Made by a program: the position numbers and the translations under genes
Notes under the pieces: generated by a model
Databases searched by the model: none
The model's input: only the letters and a program-made list of their open reading frames with translations
Told to the model about the DNA's origin: nothing
Part shown: positions 8,550 to 16,772 of the stretch, in pieces
How positions within the stretch are numbered: the first letter of the stretch is position 1
Layout: the number at the start of each line of letters is the position of its first letter
NCBI RefSeq assembly: GCF_028688295.1
Contig: NZ_JAQTYM010000009.1
Coordinates: 1 to 59,256, forward strand
DNA: 59,256 nucleotides
Direction of reading: 5' to 3'
Source: Sulfuricurvum sp.
GTDB lineage: Bacteria > Campylobacterota > Campylobacteria > Campylobacterales > Sulfurimonadaceae

Positions 8550-8708
8550 ATGATGTCTGATGTAGATGAAGAAATTGCATTGGCACAGAAAGTGACAAAC
8601 GAGCTTTCACCTGAACAAAAAAAAGAGCTTACCTCACGTATTGAGTCGTATCATAATGATCGTTCCATTGGAGAAACATGGAGAGATATAAAGGGCACAT
8701 TAATATAG
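8550..8708 (+). CDS. Putative 52-residue addiction-module component (antitoxin-like)
   Basis: ATG 8550 opens a 52-codon frame starting MMSDVDEEIA and ending ETWRDIKGTLI. The pattern of a helix with L.peqk.eL..ri..y followed by a short W..ik..L end matches the putative addiction module component family, whose members usually precede a RelE/ParE toxin. No such toxin follows; a hairpin comes next. The gene lies 9 bases after the preceding stop, with only a weak ribosome binding site. It may be a remnant of a TA pair or a real fourth member of the island. Confidence 0.55.
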   Translation: MMSDVDEEIALAQKVTNELSPEQKKELTSRIESYHNDRSIGETWRDIKGTLI

Positions 8709-8717
8709 CAATTTTAA

Positions 8718-8753
8718 AGAGCACAAAATAGTGGAACAATTTTTGCGCTCTTA
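8718..8753 (+). terminator. Hairpin closing the NTPase island
   Basis: AAGAGCACAAAA (8718-8729) pairs with TTTTGCGCTCTT (8742-8753) with one mismatch, giving a 12-base stem around a 12-base loop. It follows the 52-residue gene by 10 bases. No strong T run follows, so termination efficiency is uncertain. Confidence 0.45.
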
Positions 8754-8776
8754 CCTCTCTTTTAGCTTTCATTACC

Positions 8777-8782
8777 TACAAT
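8777..8782 (+). promoter_or_regulatory. Possible -10 box (TACAAT) of the S4-trpD-tsaE-lptB-rpoN operon
   Basis: TACAAT lies 32 bases upstream of the TTG start at 8815 and just after the island hairpin. TACAAT boxes recur ahead of several genes in this window (15246, 50080). No clear -35 box is seen. Confidence 0.35.
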
Positions 8783-8814
8783 AACCACTTCAAACTCAAT
8801 ACTACGGAACCTAT

Positions 8815-9063
8815 TTGCGAATCGATAAATTTTTAAACGCCGTCAATTTGACCAAACGCCGTGCTGTAGCTCAGGACATGATCGGCGAGGGTGTCGTCTA
8901 TATCAATGATAAAGCGGTGAAGCCCGCTAAAAACGTCGCGGTAGGGGATATTATCACCCTTGTCTATCTCGAAAAACAGATGCGTTATGAAGTGCTTGAT
9001 ATCCCGACACTCAAATCAACACCGAAATCCCAGCAAAACCTCTATGTCAAGGAACTCTCATGA
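8815..9063 (+). CDS. S4-domain RNA-binding protein (Hsp15/RqcP-like)
   Basis: The 82-residue product begins MRIDKFLNAVNLTKRRAVAQ, the S4 RNA-binding fold with the conserved R-DK-L start and a basic helix, followed by GVVYINDKAVKPAKNVAVGD, its second half. Small single-domain S4 proteins such as Hsp15 and RqcP bind 50S subunits carrying stalled peptidyl-tRNA in ribosome quality control. The start codon is TTG at 8815; no in-frame ATG exists that would keep the S4 motif. It overlaps trpD by 4 bases and so is translationally coupled to it. Confidence 0.85.
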   Translation: MRIDKFLNAVNLTKRRAVAQDMIGEGVVYINDKAVKPAKNVAVGDIITLVYLEKQMRYEVLDIPTLKSTPKSQQNLYVKELS

Positions 9064-10040
9064 ATACCTCCCGCAGCGATTTTGAAAATCTCTTTAACCA
9101 TCGCATGAGTGATGAAGAGATGCGGGAGTTTTTGGTTTCATTACCTCTGAATGAAACGACCGAAGCGGGTATGATTGCCACTGCCGCCGATGTAATGCGA
9201 AGCCACTCGATCATCCTCGAAGTACCAAGTGAGCTTAAGCCAAAACTGATCGATGTTGTGGGTACAGGGGGAGATAAAAGCGGCAGTTTCAATGTTAGCT
9301 CTACCGTCGCCCTCGTTCTCGCCGCATCGGGTGCCTATGTCGCTAAACACGGGAACCGTTCCATCACCTCCAAATCGGGAAGTGCCGATGTTCTCGAATA
9401 TCTAGGTGTTAAACTCGATCTCACATTAGAACAAAGCTCGACTTTACTCCAAGAATGCGGATTTACCTTTTTGTTTGCCCAATACCACCATCCGGCGATG
9501 AAGTTCATTATGCCAATCCGTCGATCGATCCCTGAGAAAACGATCTTTAATATCCTCGGACCGCTTACCAATCCTGTTGGATTGTCCAAAATTTTATTAG
9601 GTGTTTTTGACCCTGTTTTCGTTCCGAAAATGGCTGAAGCGGCACGTGAACTGGGGATGAATTCGGCTATCATCGTGAGTTCTCGCGAAAAGATGGATGA
9701 GATCAGCATCAGTGATATCACCTATGCGGGACATTTGAAAAACGGTAGCATAGAGTATTTCGAGATAGATCCGCAGATGTTGGGGATTAAAAAAGCGCCG
9801 TTTGAAGCGATCCTCGGCGGGGAAGCGGAACAAAACGGTAAAATCCTCACCGATATTTTAAACAATCGCTCAACCGAAGCGCAAAGAGATATGGTGTTGA
9901 TCAACGCCGCATACGCTCTTGTAGCTGAGGGGATGGCACGTGATGCCCAAGAAGGGCTTGAGATTGCTCGTGATACGTTGCTCAGTGGCAAAGCCTCAGA
10001 GAAACTCAAACAAATCGTGTCGGTATCGTCTAAACTATGA
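9060..10040 (+). CDS. trpD: Anthranilate phosphoribosyltransferase
   Basis: The 326-residue protein carries the PRPP-binding GTGGDKSGSFNVSS loop (about 66-79), the KHGNRSITSKSGSADVLE segment and the NILGPLTNP motif of TrpD. It transfers the phosphoribosyl group from PRPP to anthranilate, the second step of tryptophan biosynthesis, in the cytoplasm. The protein is somewhat shorter than typical (about 330-345) but shows all motifs. No other trp gene adjoins it; trpB lies at 35635-36834, so the pathway genes are dispersed. It overlaps both neighbours by 4 bases within a housekeeping operon. Confidence 0.95.
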   Translation: MNTSRSDFENLFNHRMSDEEMREFLVSLPLNETTEAGMIATAADVMRSHSIILEVPSELKPKLIDVVGTGGDKSGSFNVSSTVALVLAASGAYVAKHGNRSITSKSGSADVLEYLGVKLDLTLEQSSTLLQECGFTFLFAQYHHPAMKFIMPIRRSIPEKTIFNILGPLTNPVGLSKILLGVFDPVFVPKMAEAARELGMNSAIIVSSREKMDEISISDITYAGHLKNGSIEYFEIDPQMLGIKKAPFEAILGGEAEQNGKILTDILNNRSTEAQRDMVLINAAYALVAEGMARDAQEGLEIARDTLLSGKASEKLKQIVSVSSKL

Positions 10041-10447
10041 TGAAGTTACCTCTCGAAGAGCTTTCACAACTGTGTGCAAAGGTGGCTGAATTACTCCCGC
10101 AAGGGGGTGTGGTCATACTCCAAGGTGACCTAGCCAGCGGTAAAACGACGTTTACACAAGCATATGCCCGATATCTAGGGATGAGTGATGCGATCACTTC
10201 CCCGACATTTTCCCTCCAACACCAATATGGAGAGAAACTTTACCATTATGATCTCTATAACTACGGTTTCGATAAGTTTTTGAGTTTAGGGATGATGGAG
10301 GAGTTGGAGCGAGCAGGGTATCATTTAATCGAATGGGGGAATGAGCCTTTGATTCATTTGCTCAAACGCTCAGGGATCGAAACAGTTATACTAAAAATTT
10401 CAAAATGCGAAGAAAATTTGCGATGCTATGAGGTGCAACGTGCATGA
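10037..10447 (+). CDS. tsaE: tRNA threonylcarbamoyladenosine biosynthesis ATPase TsaE
   Basis: The 136-residue protein has the P-loop GDLASGKTTFTQAYAR (about 30-45) and the TSPTFSLQHQY motif of the TsaE/YjeE family, then the YHYDLYNYG segment. TsaE is the ATPase of the TsaBDE complex that makes t6A37 in tRNAs reading ANN codons. Two ATGs lie in tandem at the start (10037 and 10040). It overlaps trpD by 4 bases and lptB by 8. The tsaE-lptB-rpoN order is, as I recall, shared with Helicobacter. Confidence 0.92.
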   Translation: MMKLPLEELSQLCAKVAELLPQGGVVILQGDLASGKTTFTQAYARYLGMSDAITSPTFSLQHQYGEKLYHYDLYNYGFDKFLSLGMMEELERAGYHLIEWGNEPLIHLLKRSGIETVILKISKCEENLRCYEVQRA

Positions 10448-11162
10448 ATTAAAAATTGACAATTTGGTCAAAACCATTAAAAAGCATGAGATTGTCCGAG
10501 GTATCAGTATGGAACTTCGCACGGGAGAGGTTGTCGGGCTTCTGGGACCAAACGGGGCAGGTAAGACAACAACGTTTTATATGATTTGCGGTTTGGTCGA
10601 AGCGACAGGGGGAAAAGTATATATTGACGGCGAAGATGTTTCCAATCTCCCTCTTCATAAACGTTCGCGTATGGGGATCGGTTATCTGCCGCAAGAGGCT
10701 TCGATCTTTAAAGATCTCACGGTCGAAGAGAATCTCATTATCGCGGCTCAAGCGGGGGAACTGAGCAAAGAGATGGCAGAACAGCAGATCGAGGAGCTCT
10801 TGGAGATGTTTAACATCGAGCCGATCCGAAATCGTCGCGGGATCAACCTCTCCGGTGGGGAACGCCGTCGTGCCGAAATCGCTCGTGCATTGGTCAATAA
10901 ACCCCGTTTTCTCCTGCTGGATGAGCCATTTGCAGGGGTTGATCCGATTGCCGTTATGGATATCCAAAGTGTTATCTCTCAACTGGTAGAGTATGGTATC
11001 GGTGTTTTGATTACCGATCATAACGTCCGTGAGACGTTAGCGGTGTGTGATCGTGCGTATGTTATCAAAAGCGGTCAACTCCTCGCGAGCGGGACGAGTG
11101 ATGAGATAGCTCATAATGCCGATGTGCGCCAACACTATCTCGGTGAATCGTTCAAGTTCTAG
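10440..11162 (+). CDS. lptB: LPS export ABC transporter ATP-binding protein LptB
   Basis: The 240-residue ABC ATPase has Walker A GPNGAGKTTT, the Q loop in GYLPQEASIF, the signature LSGGERRRAEIARAL, Walker B LLLDEPFAGVDP and the H loop TDHNVRE. These segments are close to LptB of the LptBFG complex, which extracts lipopolysaccharide from the inner membrane. The GTG at 10440 is chosen as start because it gives the usual N-terminus (MHELKIDNLVK) and has GAGG about 7 bases upstream; an upstream ATG at 10428 would add four residues. The gene overlaps the end of tsaE and lies 6 bases before rpoN. Confidence 0.93.
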   Translation: MHELKIDNLVKTIKKHEIVRGISMELRTGEVVGLLGPNGAGKTTTFYMICGLVEATGGKVYIDGEDVSNLPLHKRSRMGIGYLPQEASIFKDLTVEENLIIAAQAGELSKEMAEQQIEELLEMFNIEPIRNRRGINLSGGERRRAEIARALVNKPRFLLLDEPFAGVDPIAVMDIQSVISQLVEYGIGVLITDHNVRETLAVCDRAYVIKSGQLLASGTSDEIAHNADVRQHYLGESFKF

Positions 11163-11168
11163 CATCGC

Positions 11169-12434
11169 ATGTTACGGGTAAAAACCAGCGTCGAGCTCAA
11201 AAATAAGCTCTCCAATACCTTACGTAACTGGCTGCCGATTTTACAATCGAGCCTCAGTGATTTGGGTGAAGCGATGTCGCCGTTTGTTGAAGCGAATCCG
11301 CTCATTGATATCAAATCGGGATACGAAGAGTCTTTTGAATCGAGAATTCCGAAAAAAATCCAGTATGGGTATGTTCAAAATTCTCACTCTGAAGCGATTG
11401 AAGCTCTTACTATTCAACACAAAAGCCTCTACGAAGTACTCGAAGAGCAGATAGATGGCTCACTCTTTCCAACCCCTGTATCCCAACTCATTGCAAAGCA
11501 TGTCATTGAAAATTTAGATGAAGGCGGTTACTATGAGGGGGAGTGTGAGCCATTTTGTAAAAAAAACAGTATTGATGCCGAACAGTTTGAAAAAATCCGT
11601 CTTCGCTTTATCCATGTAGAACCGGTAGGTATCGCTGCAAGGACGGTGAGTGAATCATTCTTATTTCAGTTAGAGTCATCCTCGATAAGTGATGAGGGAT
11701 ATTCACTCGCACGTGAGATGATTAATCATCTTGAGGAGTTAGGACGTTATCGTAAAGAGAGCGGATTTGATGAAGCGATGAACGTAATTGGCAGTTTTAA
11801 AAACCCTCCCGCCATCGATTTTATGGAAGACTCTACCCAAGTAATACCCGATTTGATGATTTTTAACGATCCTGAAGAGGGGATCGAAGTTAAATTAAAC
11901 GATCAGTATTATCCGGCTATTTCGATTGATTCAGCATATGGTGTTGATCATGCTTTCGTCCGAGAAAAACTCAAAGAGGCTAAAAGTTTAGTAGACGCAT
12001 TGGAAATGCGTAAAGCGACTCTTTATAAAGTAGGGCTGATGATCGTTGAGTATCAGTACGATTTTTTTACGGGTGGCGCTATAAAGCCGCTCACCCTTAA
12101 AACACTCGCGGATGAATTTGGACATAATCCTTCTACGATATCTCGTGCAATCGCCAACAAATACATCGCGTGTGATCGCGGCATTTATCCAATGAAAGAC
12201 TTTTTTACGACCGCCATCGATGAAGATGTCTCTAATGCTGCTATCAAAGAGTACGTTTCAGAATTGGTTAAAAATGAGTCCCATAAAAAACCGCTGAGCG
12301 ATATGAAACTTCTTGAGATGATTCAGGATAAATTTAAAATCACGATGGTTCGCCGTACCATCGCTAAATACCGTAAACAGCTCAATATCGCCGGATCAAG
12401 TGAGCGTAAACAACTCTATCTTTTAGGGCGTTAG
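11169..12434 (+). CDS. rpoN: RNA polymerase sigma-54 factor
   Basis: The 421-residue protein has an N-terminal activator-interacting region (residues 1-45), a central core-binding domain, a helix-turn-helix region (TLKTLADEFGHNPSTISRAI) and an RpoN box at the C-terminus (MVRRTIAKYRKQL). The Campylobacterota form is shorter than the proteobacterial norm of about 480, as here. Sigma-54 controls flagellar hook and basal body genes in these bacteria and often nif genes. I saw no clear -24/-12 promoter in front of the nifE or flagellar genes of this window. It follows lptB by 6 bases, and its stop overlaps the next GTG start. Confidence 0.95.
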   Translation: MLRVKTSVELKNKLSNTLRNWLPILQSSLSDLGEAMSPFVEANPLIDIKSGYEESFESRIPKKIQYGYVQNSHSEAIEALTIQHKSLYEVLEEQIDGSLFPTPVSQLIAKHVIENLDEGGYYEGECEPFCKKNSIDAEQFEKIRLRFIHVEPVGIAARTVSESFLFQLESSSISDEGYSLAREMINHLEELGRYRKESGFDEAMNVIGSFKNPPAIDFMEDSTQVIPDLMIFNDPEEGIEVKLNDQYYPAISIDSAYGVDHAFVREKLKEAKSLVDALEMRKATLYKVGLMIVEYQYDFFTGGAIKPLTLKTLADEFGHNPSTISRAIANKYIACDRGIYPMKDFFTTAIDEDVSNAAIKEYVSELVKNESHKKPLSDMKLLEMIQDKFKITMVRRTIAKYRKQLNIAGSSERKQLYLLGR

Positions 12435-13177
12435 TGAAGAATATAAAAGCTTATCTCGATGAGCAGGTGGCGGCACGTAATCATCAGGATGAATTATCGC
12501 CAGAGCGTCCTGATCCGTTGATGATTGCACGCCGCTCTATGGATCAGCATCATGCACTCACTTGTGCCTTATTTGCTTATGGGAGTGCAAAAGCCATAGT
12601 GGCTTTTTTGTCTTCACTCGAAGCTGACTTGCTGGATGTGGATGATGCAATAAGTCGGCAAAAATTAGCGGGTAAGTATTACCGCTTTCAAAGCTCTGAA
12701 GACATTGTTCAATGGTTTTGTACCCTTCGGAGTTTAAAAGCTTCTGGAGGGGCTGAAGAGGCATTTAAAGAGGGCTATTTATCTAATAATGTTATCGGTG
12801 GAGTATCAGCATTGATCACTTTATTGTACGATCTCAATCCCTACCGCTCAAAAGGGTACGAATTTTTGATCGGGAAACCGGTTGAGAGGGTTGAAAAAGC
12901 TTCGGCAATGAAGCGTTGGATGATGTATTTACGTTGGATGGTTCGTGAAGATAGCCTCGATATGGGGCTCTGGAAAGGTATTGAAACCCATGATTTGATT
13001 ATGCCGCTTGATACCCATACTTTTAATGTTTCTCATCAACTAGGACTTTTGAAGCGTACTCAGTGCGATATGAGAGCAGCGATTGAGCTGACAGAGCGAC
13101 TCAAAGCGTTTGATCCACGAGATCCACTTAAATATGATTTTGCTCTTTATCGCATTGGACAAGAAAAAATGCTTTAA
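12434..13177 (+). CDS. TIGR02757/DUF2400 family protein
   Basis: The 247-residue protein shows family features: an N-terminal ERPDPLMIARRSMD segment, the ALTCALFAYGSAKAIV helix, an RWMVREDSLDMGLW segment and LDTHTFNVSHQLGLL near the end. The function of the family is unknown; it resembles the helix-hairpin-helix part of DNA glycosylases (a view based on general family knowledge). The GTG start overlaps the rpoN stop (TTAGTGA). The gene ends 4 bases inside the convergent GGDEF-EAL gene. Confidence 0.85.
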   Translation: MKNIKAYLDEQVAARNHQDELSPERPDPLMIARRSMDQHHALTCALFAYGSAKAIVAFLSSLEADLLDVDDAISRQKLAGKYYRFQSSEDIVQWFCTLRSLKASGGAEEAFKEGYLSNNVIGGVSALITLLYDLNPYRSKGYEFLIGKPVERVEKASAMKRWMMYLRWMVREDSLDMGLWKGIETHDLIMPLDTHTFNVSHQLGLLKRTQCDMRAAIELTERLKAFDPRDPLKYDFALYRIGQEKML

Positions 13178-15123
13178 ATGGAAAGCATCGTTGGTTTACC
13201 GGTGTAAAATCCTTGTGAATAAGTAATTCCCACTTCTTTGACATGCTTATAAATCTCTTCGGAACTGACAAATTCTGCGATGGTTTTAATCCCAAGACTA
13301 TGGGCAAAATCAGAAATATGTTGGACAACTATTGCATATTTTGGATCAGTGTTGATACTACGGATAAGGGAACCGTCAATTTTAATGTAATCAACATCCA
13401 GTCGAAGAATATTTTCCAAACTGGAATAGCCGGTTCCATAATCATCAATAGCGATTTTTGCTCCTAATTTTTTCATTTGGTGAACAAATTTTATAACCGC
13501 ATCAAAATTATCGATCCCCTCAGACTCTAAAATTTCAAACACGATTCGGTGTGCTGTATCGGTCTCAACAATTGTCTCTTCGATAAAGCGTACGGTTCCA
13601 TGATCGAGGATATCACGGATAGAGAGATTGATAGAAAACTCTTCATTTCGACCTTTAAAGGTATGACATGCATGTTCAATAACCGTACGGGTAATTTGAG
13701 GATAGAGGCGGGTTTTTTTCGCTGTTTGTAGGAAATCAAGTGGAGGTATGATTTGTGCCGATTCATCAATCATTCGAACAAGGGTTTCATATTTTTCGAT
13801 TCGTCCGCTTTGTATAGAGACAATCGGCTGATAAAAGCAGATAATTCTTCCAGAATTTAGTGCTTTATGGATAGTAGAAGTTAGGGCTATATTGGCTTGA
13901 AATTGAACTTCTACATGCGAATCGCTATTATAAAAAGCGATATGTTTACTATGCTCTTTTGCTTCATGCAATGCAATATCAGCGTGGGTGAGTGAGACAT
14001 CATCAGTACTGTCAACTCCTATAGTAACGTTAAGAGATATTGTCTCTTCTCCGACACTGAAGGGATGGTCACTAAGACGATTTAATACCCGTTGACAGAA
14101 GGTGTCCAGTGCTTCATCGGAGAATTTTTCATCGATTAAGATAGCAAATTCATCTCCACTCAAACGGTAAGGATGTAAATCCAAGGTTTGTATCCAATGT
14201 CCCATCTGCCTTAGAAGATCATCCCCGATTGTAAATCCAAAAAAGTCATTTACCTCTCGAAAATTATGAAGGTTAAGAATAATCAGTGCATGGTATTTTT
14301 GGCGATCCATATCGTATTGGAGTTGATGCCGATTCGGTAAACCGGTAAGAGCGTCTTCAAACGTTTGAGAGATGAGCTGTTTTGTTTTTTCCTCAACTTT
14401 TGTTTCTAAAATCTCATTTACTTCCCGTAATTCATCCGTTGCAGAAAGGACTTTGGCACGTAAAAAGTTTGTTGTCCCTTGTAGGGTGTTTCGATAAATC
14501 AATAAAAATGGCAATGCTCCAAGAAAAAGTACCAAAGAGGTTCCCACCGCTTTGAATGCGGCAGCATTTGAAAGTTGTTGAATAGAACCCACTTCAACAT
14601 CCGCACCAATAATATAACGATATCCTGAAGGTGTTGTCCCCGGAATATAGACACTTCTAAATTTTCCCCATTGATCAGATTTTTCTTTCATGTCCCAAAC
14701 GATTTTATTGGTTTTTAGGGCTTTAATCATATCCGGATTTTTAGAATAGAGATCGAAAAATCGGGTAAGATTTTGACCTGTTTTTAGTTCATGATTACGG
14801 GCGCTACTGGAGGTGAAACGGAGATTTCCTTCATTATCCATCACCAGTGAATAAATGTATTCGACTTCTTGTGCGTGCGCTAAAGCTGTAAGTATTTTAA
14901 TGGTATCTGCATCTTCAACCGTAGTAGGGTTTATGGTTAAAACTTTTTCATGATAGTTATCACCGATTATTACATGGGCCGATTCAACAGCACGTTCTAA
15001 ACTGTTGTTGATGTTGTGATTGATAACGGTTTGTTCACGATTAAAATGGTAGTAGCCTATAAAAATGAGGGTTGCGATAAAAAAGAAAAAAGCGAAAAAA
15101 AACTTTTTGGCATTTAGTTGCAT
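13174..15123 (-). CDS. Membrane sensor GGDEF-EAL protein (c-di-GMP turnover)
   Basis: The 649-residue protein has a transmembrane helix (7-25), a periplasmic sensor domain of about 160 residues (30-190), a second helix (195-211), a coiled linker, a GGDEF domain with SGDEF at 322-326 and an EAL domain. The EAL site reads ETLVR (446-450), and the other catalytic residues are present (NLS near 499, E in FEILE near 530, DDYGTG at 560-565, KIDG near 581). Phosphodiesterase activity is therefore plausible despite the Ala-to-Thr change. The Gly-to-Ser change in GGDEF may still permit cyclase activity or GTP sensing. The gene stands alone and converges with the DUF2400 gene. The signal sensed is unknown. 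Confidence 0.9.
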   Translation of the reverse strand: MQLNAKKFFFAFFFFIATLIFIGYYHFNREQTVINHNINNSLERAVESAHVIIGDNYHEKVLTINPTTVEDADTIKILTALAHAQEVEYIYSLVMDNEGNLRFTSSSARNHELKTGQNLTRFFDLYSKNPDMIKALKTNKIVWDMKEKSDQWGKFRSVYIPGTTPSGYRYIIGADVEVGSIQQLSNAAAFKAVGTSLVLFLGALPFLLIYRNTLQGTTNFLRAKVLSATDELREVNEILETKVEEKTKQLISQTFEDALTGLPNRHQLQYDMDRQKYHALIILNLHNFREVNDFFGFTIGDDLLRQMGHWIQTLDLHPYRLSGDEFAILIDEKFSDEALDTFCQRVLNRLSDHPFSVGEETISLNVTIGVDSTDDVSLTHADIALHEAKEHSKHIAFYNSDSHVEVQFQANIALTSTIHKALNSGRIICFYQPIVSIQSGRIEKYETLVRMIDESAQIIPPLDFLQTAKKTRLYPQITRTVIEHACHTFKGRNEEFSINLSIRDILDHGTVRFIEETIVETDTAHRIVFEILESEGIDNFDAVIKFVHQMKKLGAKIAIDDYGTGYSSLENILRLDVDYIKIDGSLIRSINTDPKYAIVVQHISDFAHSLGIKTIAEFVSSEEIYKHVKEVGITYSQGFYTGKPTMLSI

Positions 15124-15245
15124 CTAAGCTCCTGAGTAACTATCTTATAATTGATAGTGTTCCAATAAGTCTAGCATACTTAAATTAAAAAAAACAATGC
15201 AACACGTAAGTATTTTTATCTTTACCCTGTAAAATGTAATTATGG

Positions 15246-15251
15246 TACAAT
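15246..15251 (+). promoter_or_regulatory. Possible -10 box (TACAAT) ahead of the TrkA-like gene
   Basis: TACAAT lies 44 bases upstream of the ATG at 15296, in the AT-rich divergent region between the GGDEF-EAL gene and this gene. No clear -35 box is seen. Confidence 0.35.
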
Positions 15252-15295
15252 CTCACCTCTAAATACATTCAAGATTGGTAAAAGCGAACCGTATA

Positions 15296-16702
15296 ATGAA
15301 AAAAATTTTAATTATCAGTGACGGCGCTATTGGTAACCATTACATCGAACGTGTTATCGGGACGTATACCAGTGAAAATCTTTATTATGTTGTTCATACG
15401 CAACATAAGAGTTTTGAGGGATACAATCCGGCACGTTTTAAATTTTTTCAATTCGATCCCACCAGTTTTTATAAAATTTCTAATCTTTTAAAGATGGATT
15501 TTTGGCAAGTTCTTTTGGTTATGGAAAATCAAACCGATTTAGAACATACCATCAAAAATATTCGTCTTTATAAACCTTCCATCCGAATTATTGCACTGGA
15601 TTTATGGAATGCACTAAGCCCTACTGATGATATTGAGTGGGTTAACATGCAAGAGTTGATTGCTGCTAATTTGATTGATTATCTTCCAAATATCCCTGTT
15701 TTGGCTAAAAATATCGGTTTGGGTTCGGGTGAGATCATGGAAGTACTTGTTCCATTTGGAAGTTCATTTGTATATCGGCATATTGGTTCGATTGAACAAA
15801 AAAATTGGAAAATCGCTGCAATTTATCGTAATCGACAACTCATCATTCCTAGTGATAACAAAATGATCCAACCCAATGATACATTGGTGCTGGTGGGCGA
15901 TCCTGCAGTATTACGCTCTATTTACAGGGCTATCAAACGTGAACTCGGGCAGTTTCCGGCACCTTTTGGTTCCAAAATCTATCTTTACATAGATATGGAC
16001 ATGGAAAAAGCATCCACGATTATGGCATTAGTAAGACGGAGTATTTATATTCAGAAAAAGTTGCGCCAACCCCTCATTATCAAAGTAATTAATCCAGGAG
16101 ATATCGAAGCTCTTCGAATGATTAAAGCTTCAGCTCAAAGCGGAGTCACTATTGATATATCGTATGGGGGTAAACCCGATGAGGAGATGATCTTAAGCGA
16201 TATTAAAAAATATCACATTGGTCTTTTTGTGGTTTCAAGTACGGCTTTTTCTTTAAAATCAATTCGAAAAAAACTTTATACTGGTAATGTTCCGGTGCTG
16301 AAACTTGCTGAACGTTCTTTCGCCTCTTTAAAAGAGAGTGTTGTCGTCTTAAGTGAAGAGGGACATATTGAAAATATTTCTACGACAATATTTGACGTAT
16401 CTTCCCAGTTCGGATTTAATCTTGAGTTGATTGATTATGCAAATGATGAAGGTTTGCATAAGCGCGAAGTTATTGAACATTTTCATAATCTTTCAACCAT
16501 TTTTTCCAAATCAATTCATGTTTCTGAACAAGAAGAAAACCCAATTCGAGAGTTGTGTAAACGATCCAATTTTCTCCATGTGTTACCATTTACGACTAAA
16601 ATGTTTGTGAATCCTTTGAATGCCTATTTTTCGACCGATCCGGAAGTTCTTTATCGTAAACTCAACCATTATCATCAGCTGTTTATCCCTACTCAAATTT
16701 AA
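15296..16702 (+). CDS. TrkA-like nucleotide-binding protein (COG3400 type)
   Basis: The 468-residue protein begins MKKILIISDGAIGNHYIERV, a Rossmann-like start as in TrkA/RCK domains. Near residues 140-215 lies a TrkA_C-like segment (SGEIMEVLVPFGS, then IQPNDTLVLVGDP). The second half carries another alpha/beta domain. Such proteins are related to the regulatory RCK subunits of potassium channels or transporters and are characteristic of Campylobacterota. No membrane segment is visible, so a cytoplasmic regulatory role is inferred. The ATG at 15296 is preferred to the TTG at 15275, because the Rossmann strand starts directly after it. The gene precedes aroB by 70 bases. Confidence 0.7.
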   Translation: MKKILIISDGAIGNHYIERVIGTYTSENLYYVVHTQHKSFEGYNPARFKFFQFDPTSFYKISNLLKMDFWQVLLVMENQTDLEHTIKNIRLYKPSIRIIALDLWNALSPTDDIEWVNMQELIAANLIDYLPNIPVLAKNIGLGSGEIMEVLVPFGSSFVYRHIGSIEQKNWKIAAIYRNRQLIIPSDNKMIQPNDTLVLVGDPAVLRSIYRAIKRELGQFPAPFGSKIYLYIDMDMEKASTIMALVRRSIYIQKKLRQPLIIKVINPGDIEALRMIKASAQSGVTIDISYGGKPDEEMILSDIKKYHIGLFVVSSTAFSLKSIRKKLYTGNVPVLKLAERSFASLKESVVVLSEEGHIENISTTIFDVSSQFGFNLELIDYANDEGLHKREVIEHFHNLSTIFSKSIHVSEQEENPIRELCKRSNFLHVLPFTTKMFVNPLNAYFSTDPEVLYRKLNHYHQLFIPTQI

Positions 16703-16772
16703 CCCTTATTAAGTCATATTTTTGTAAGATATAGACTATTACTCACACAACTTAATTCATCAGGTTTTGCTT

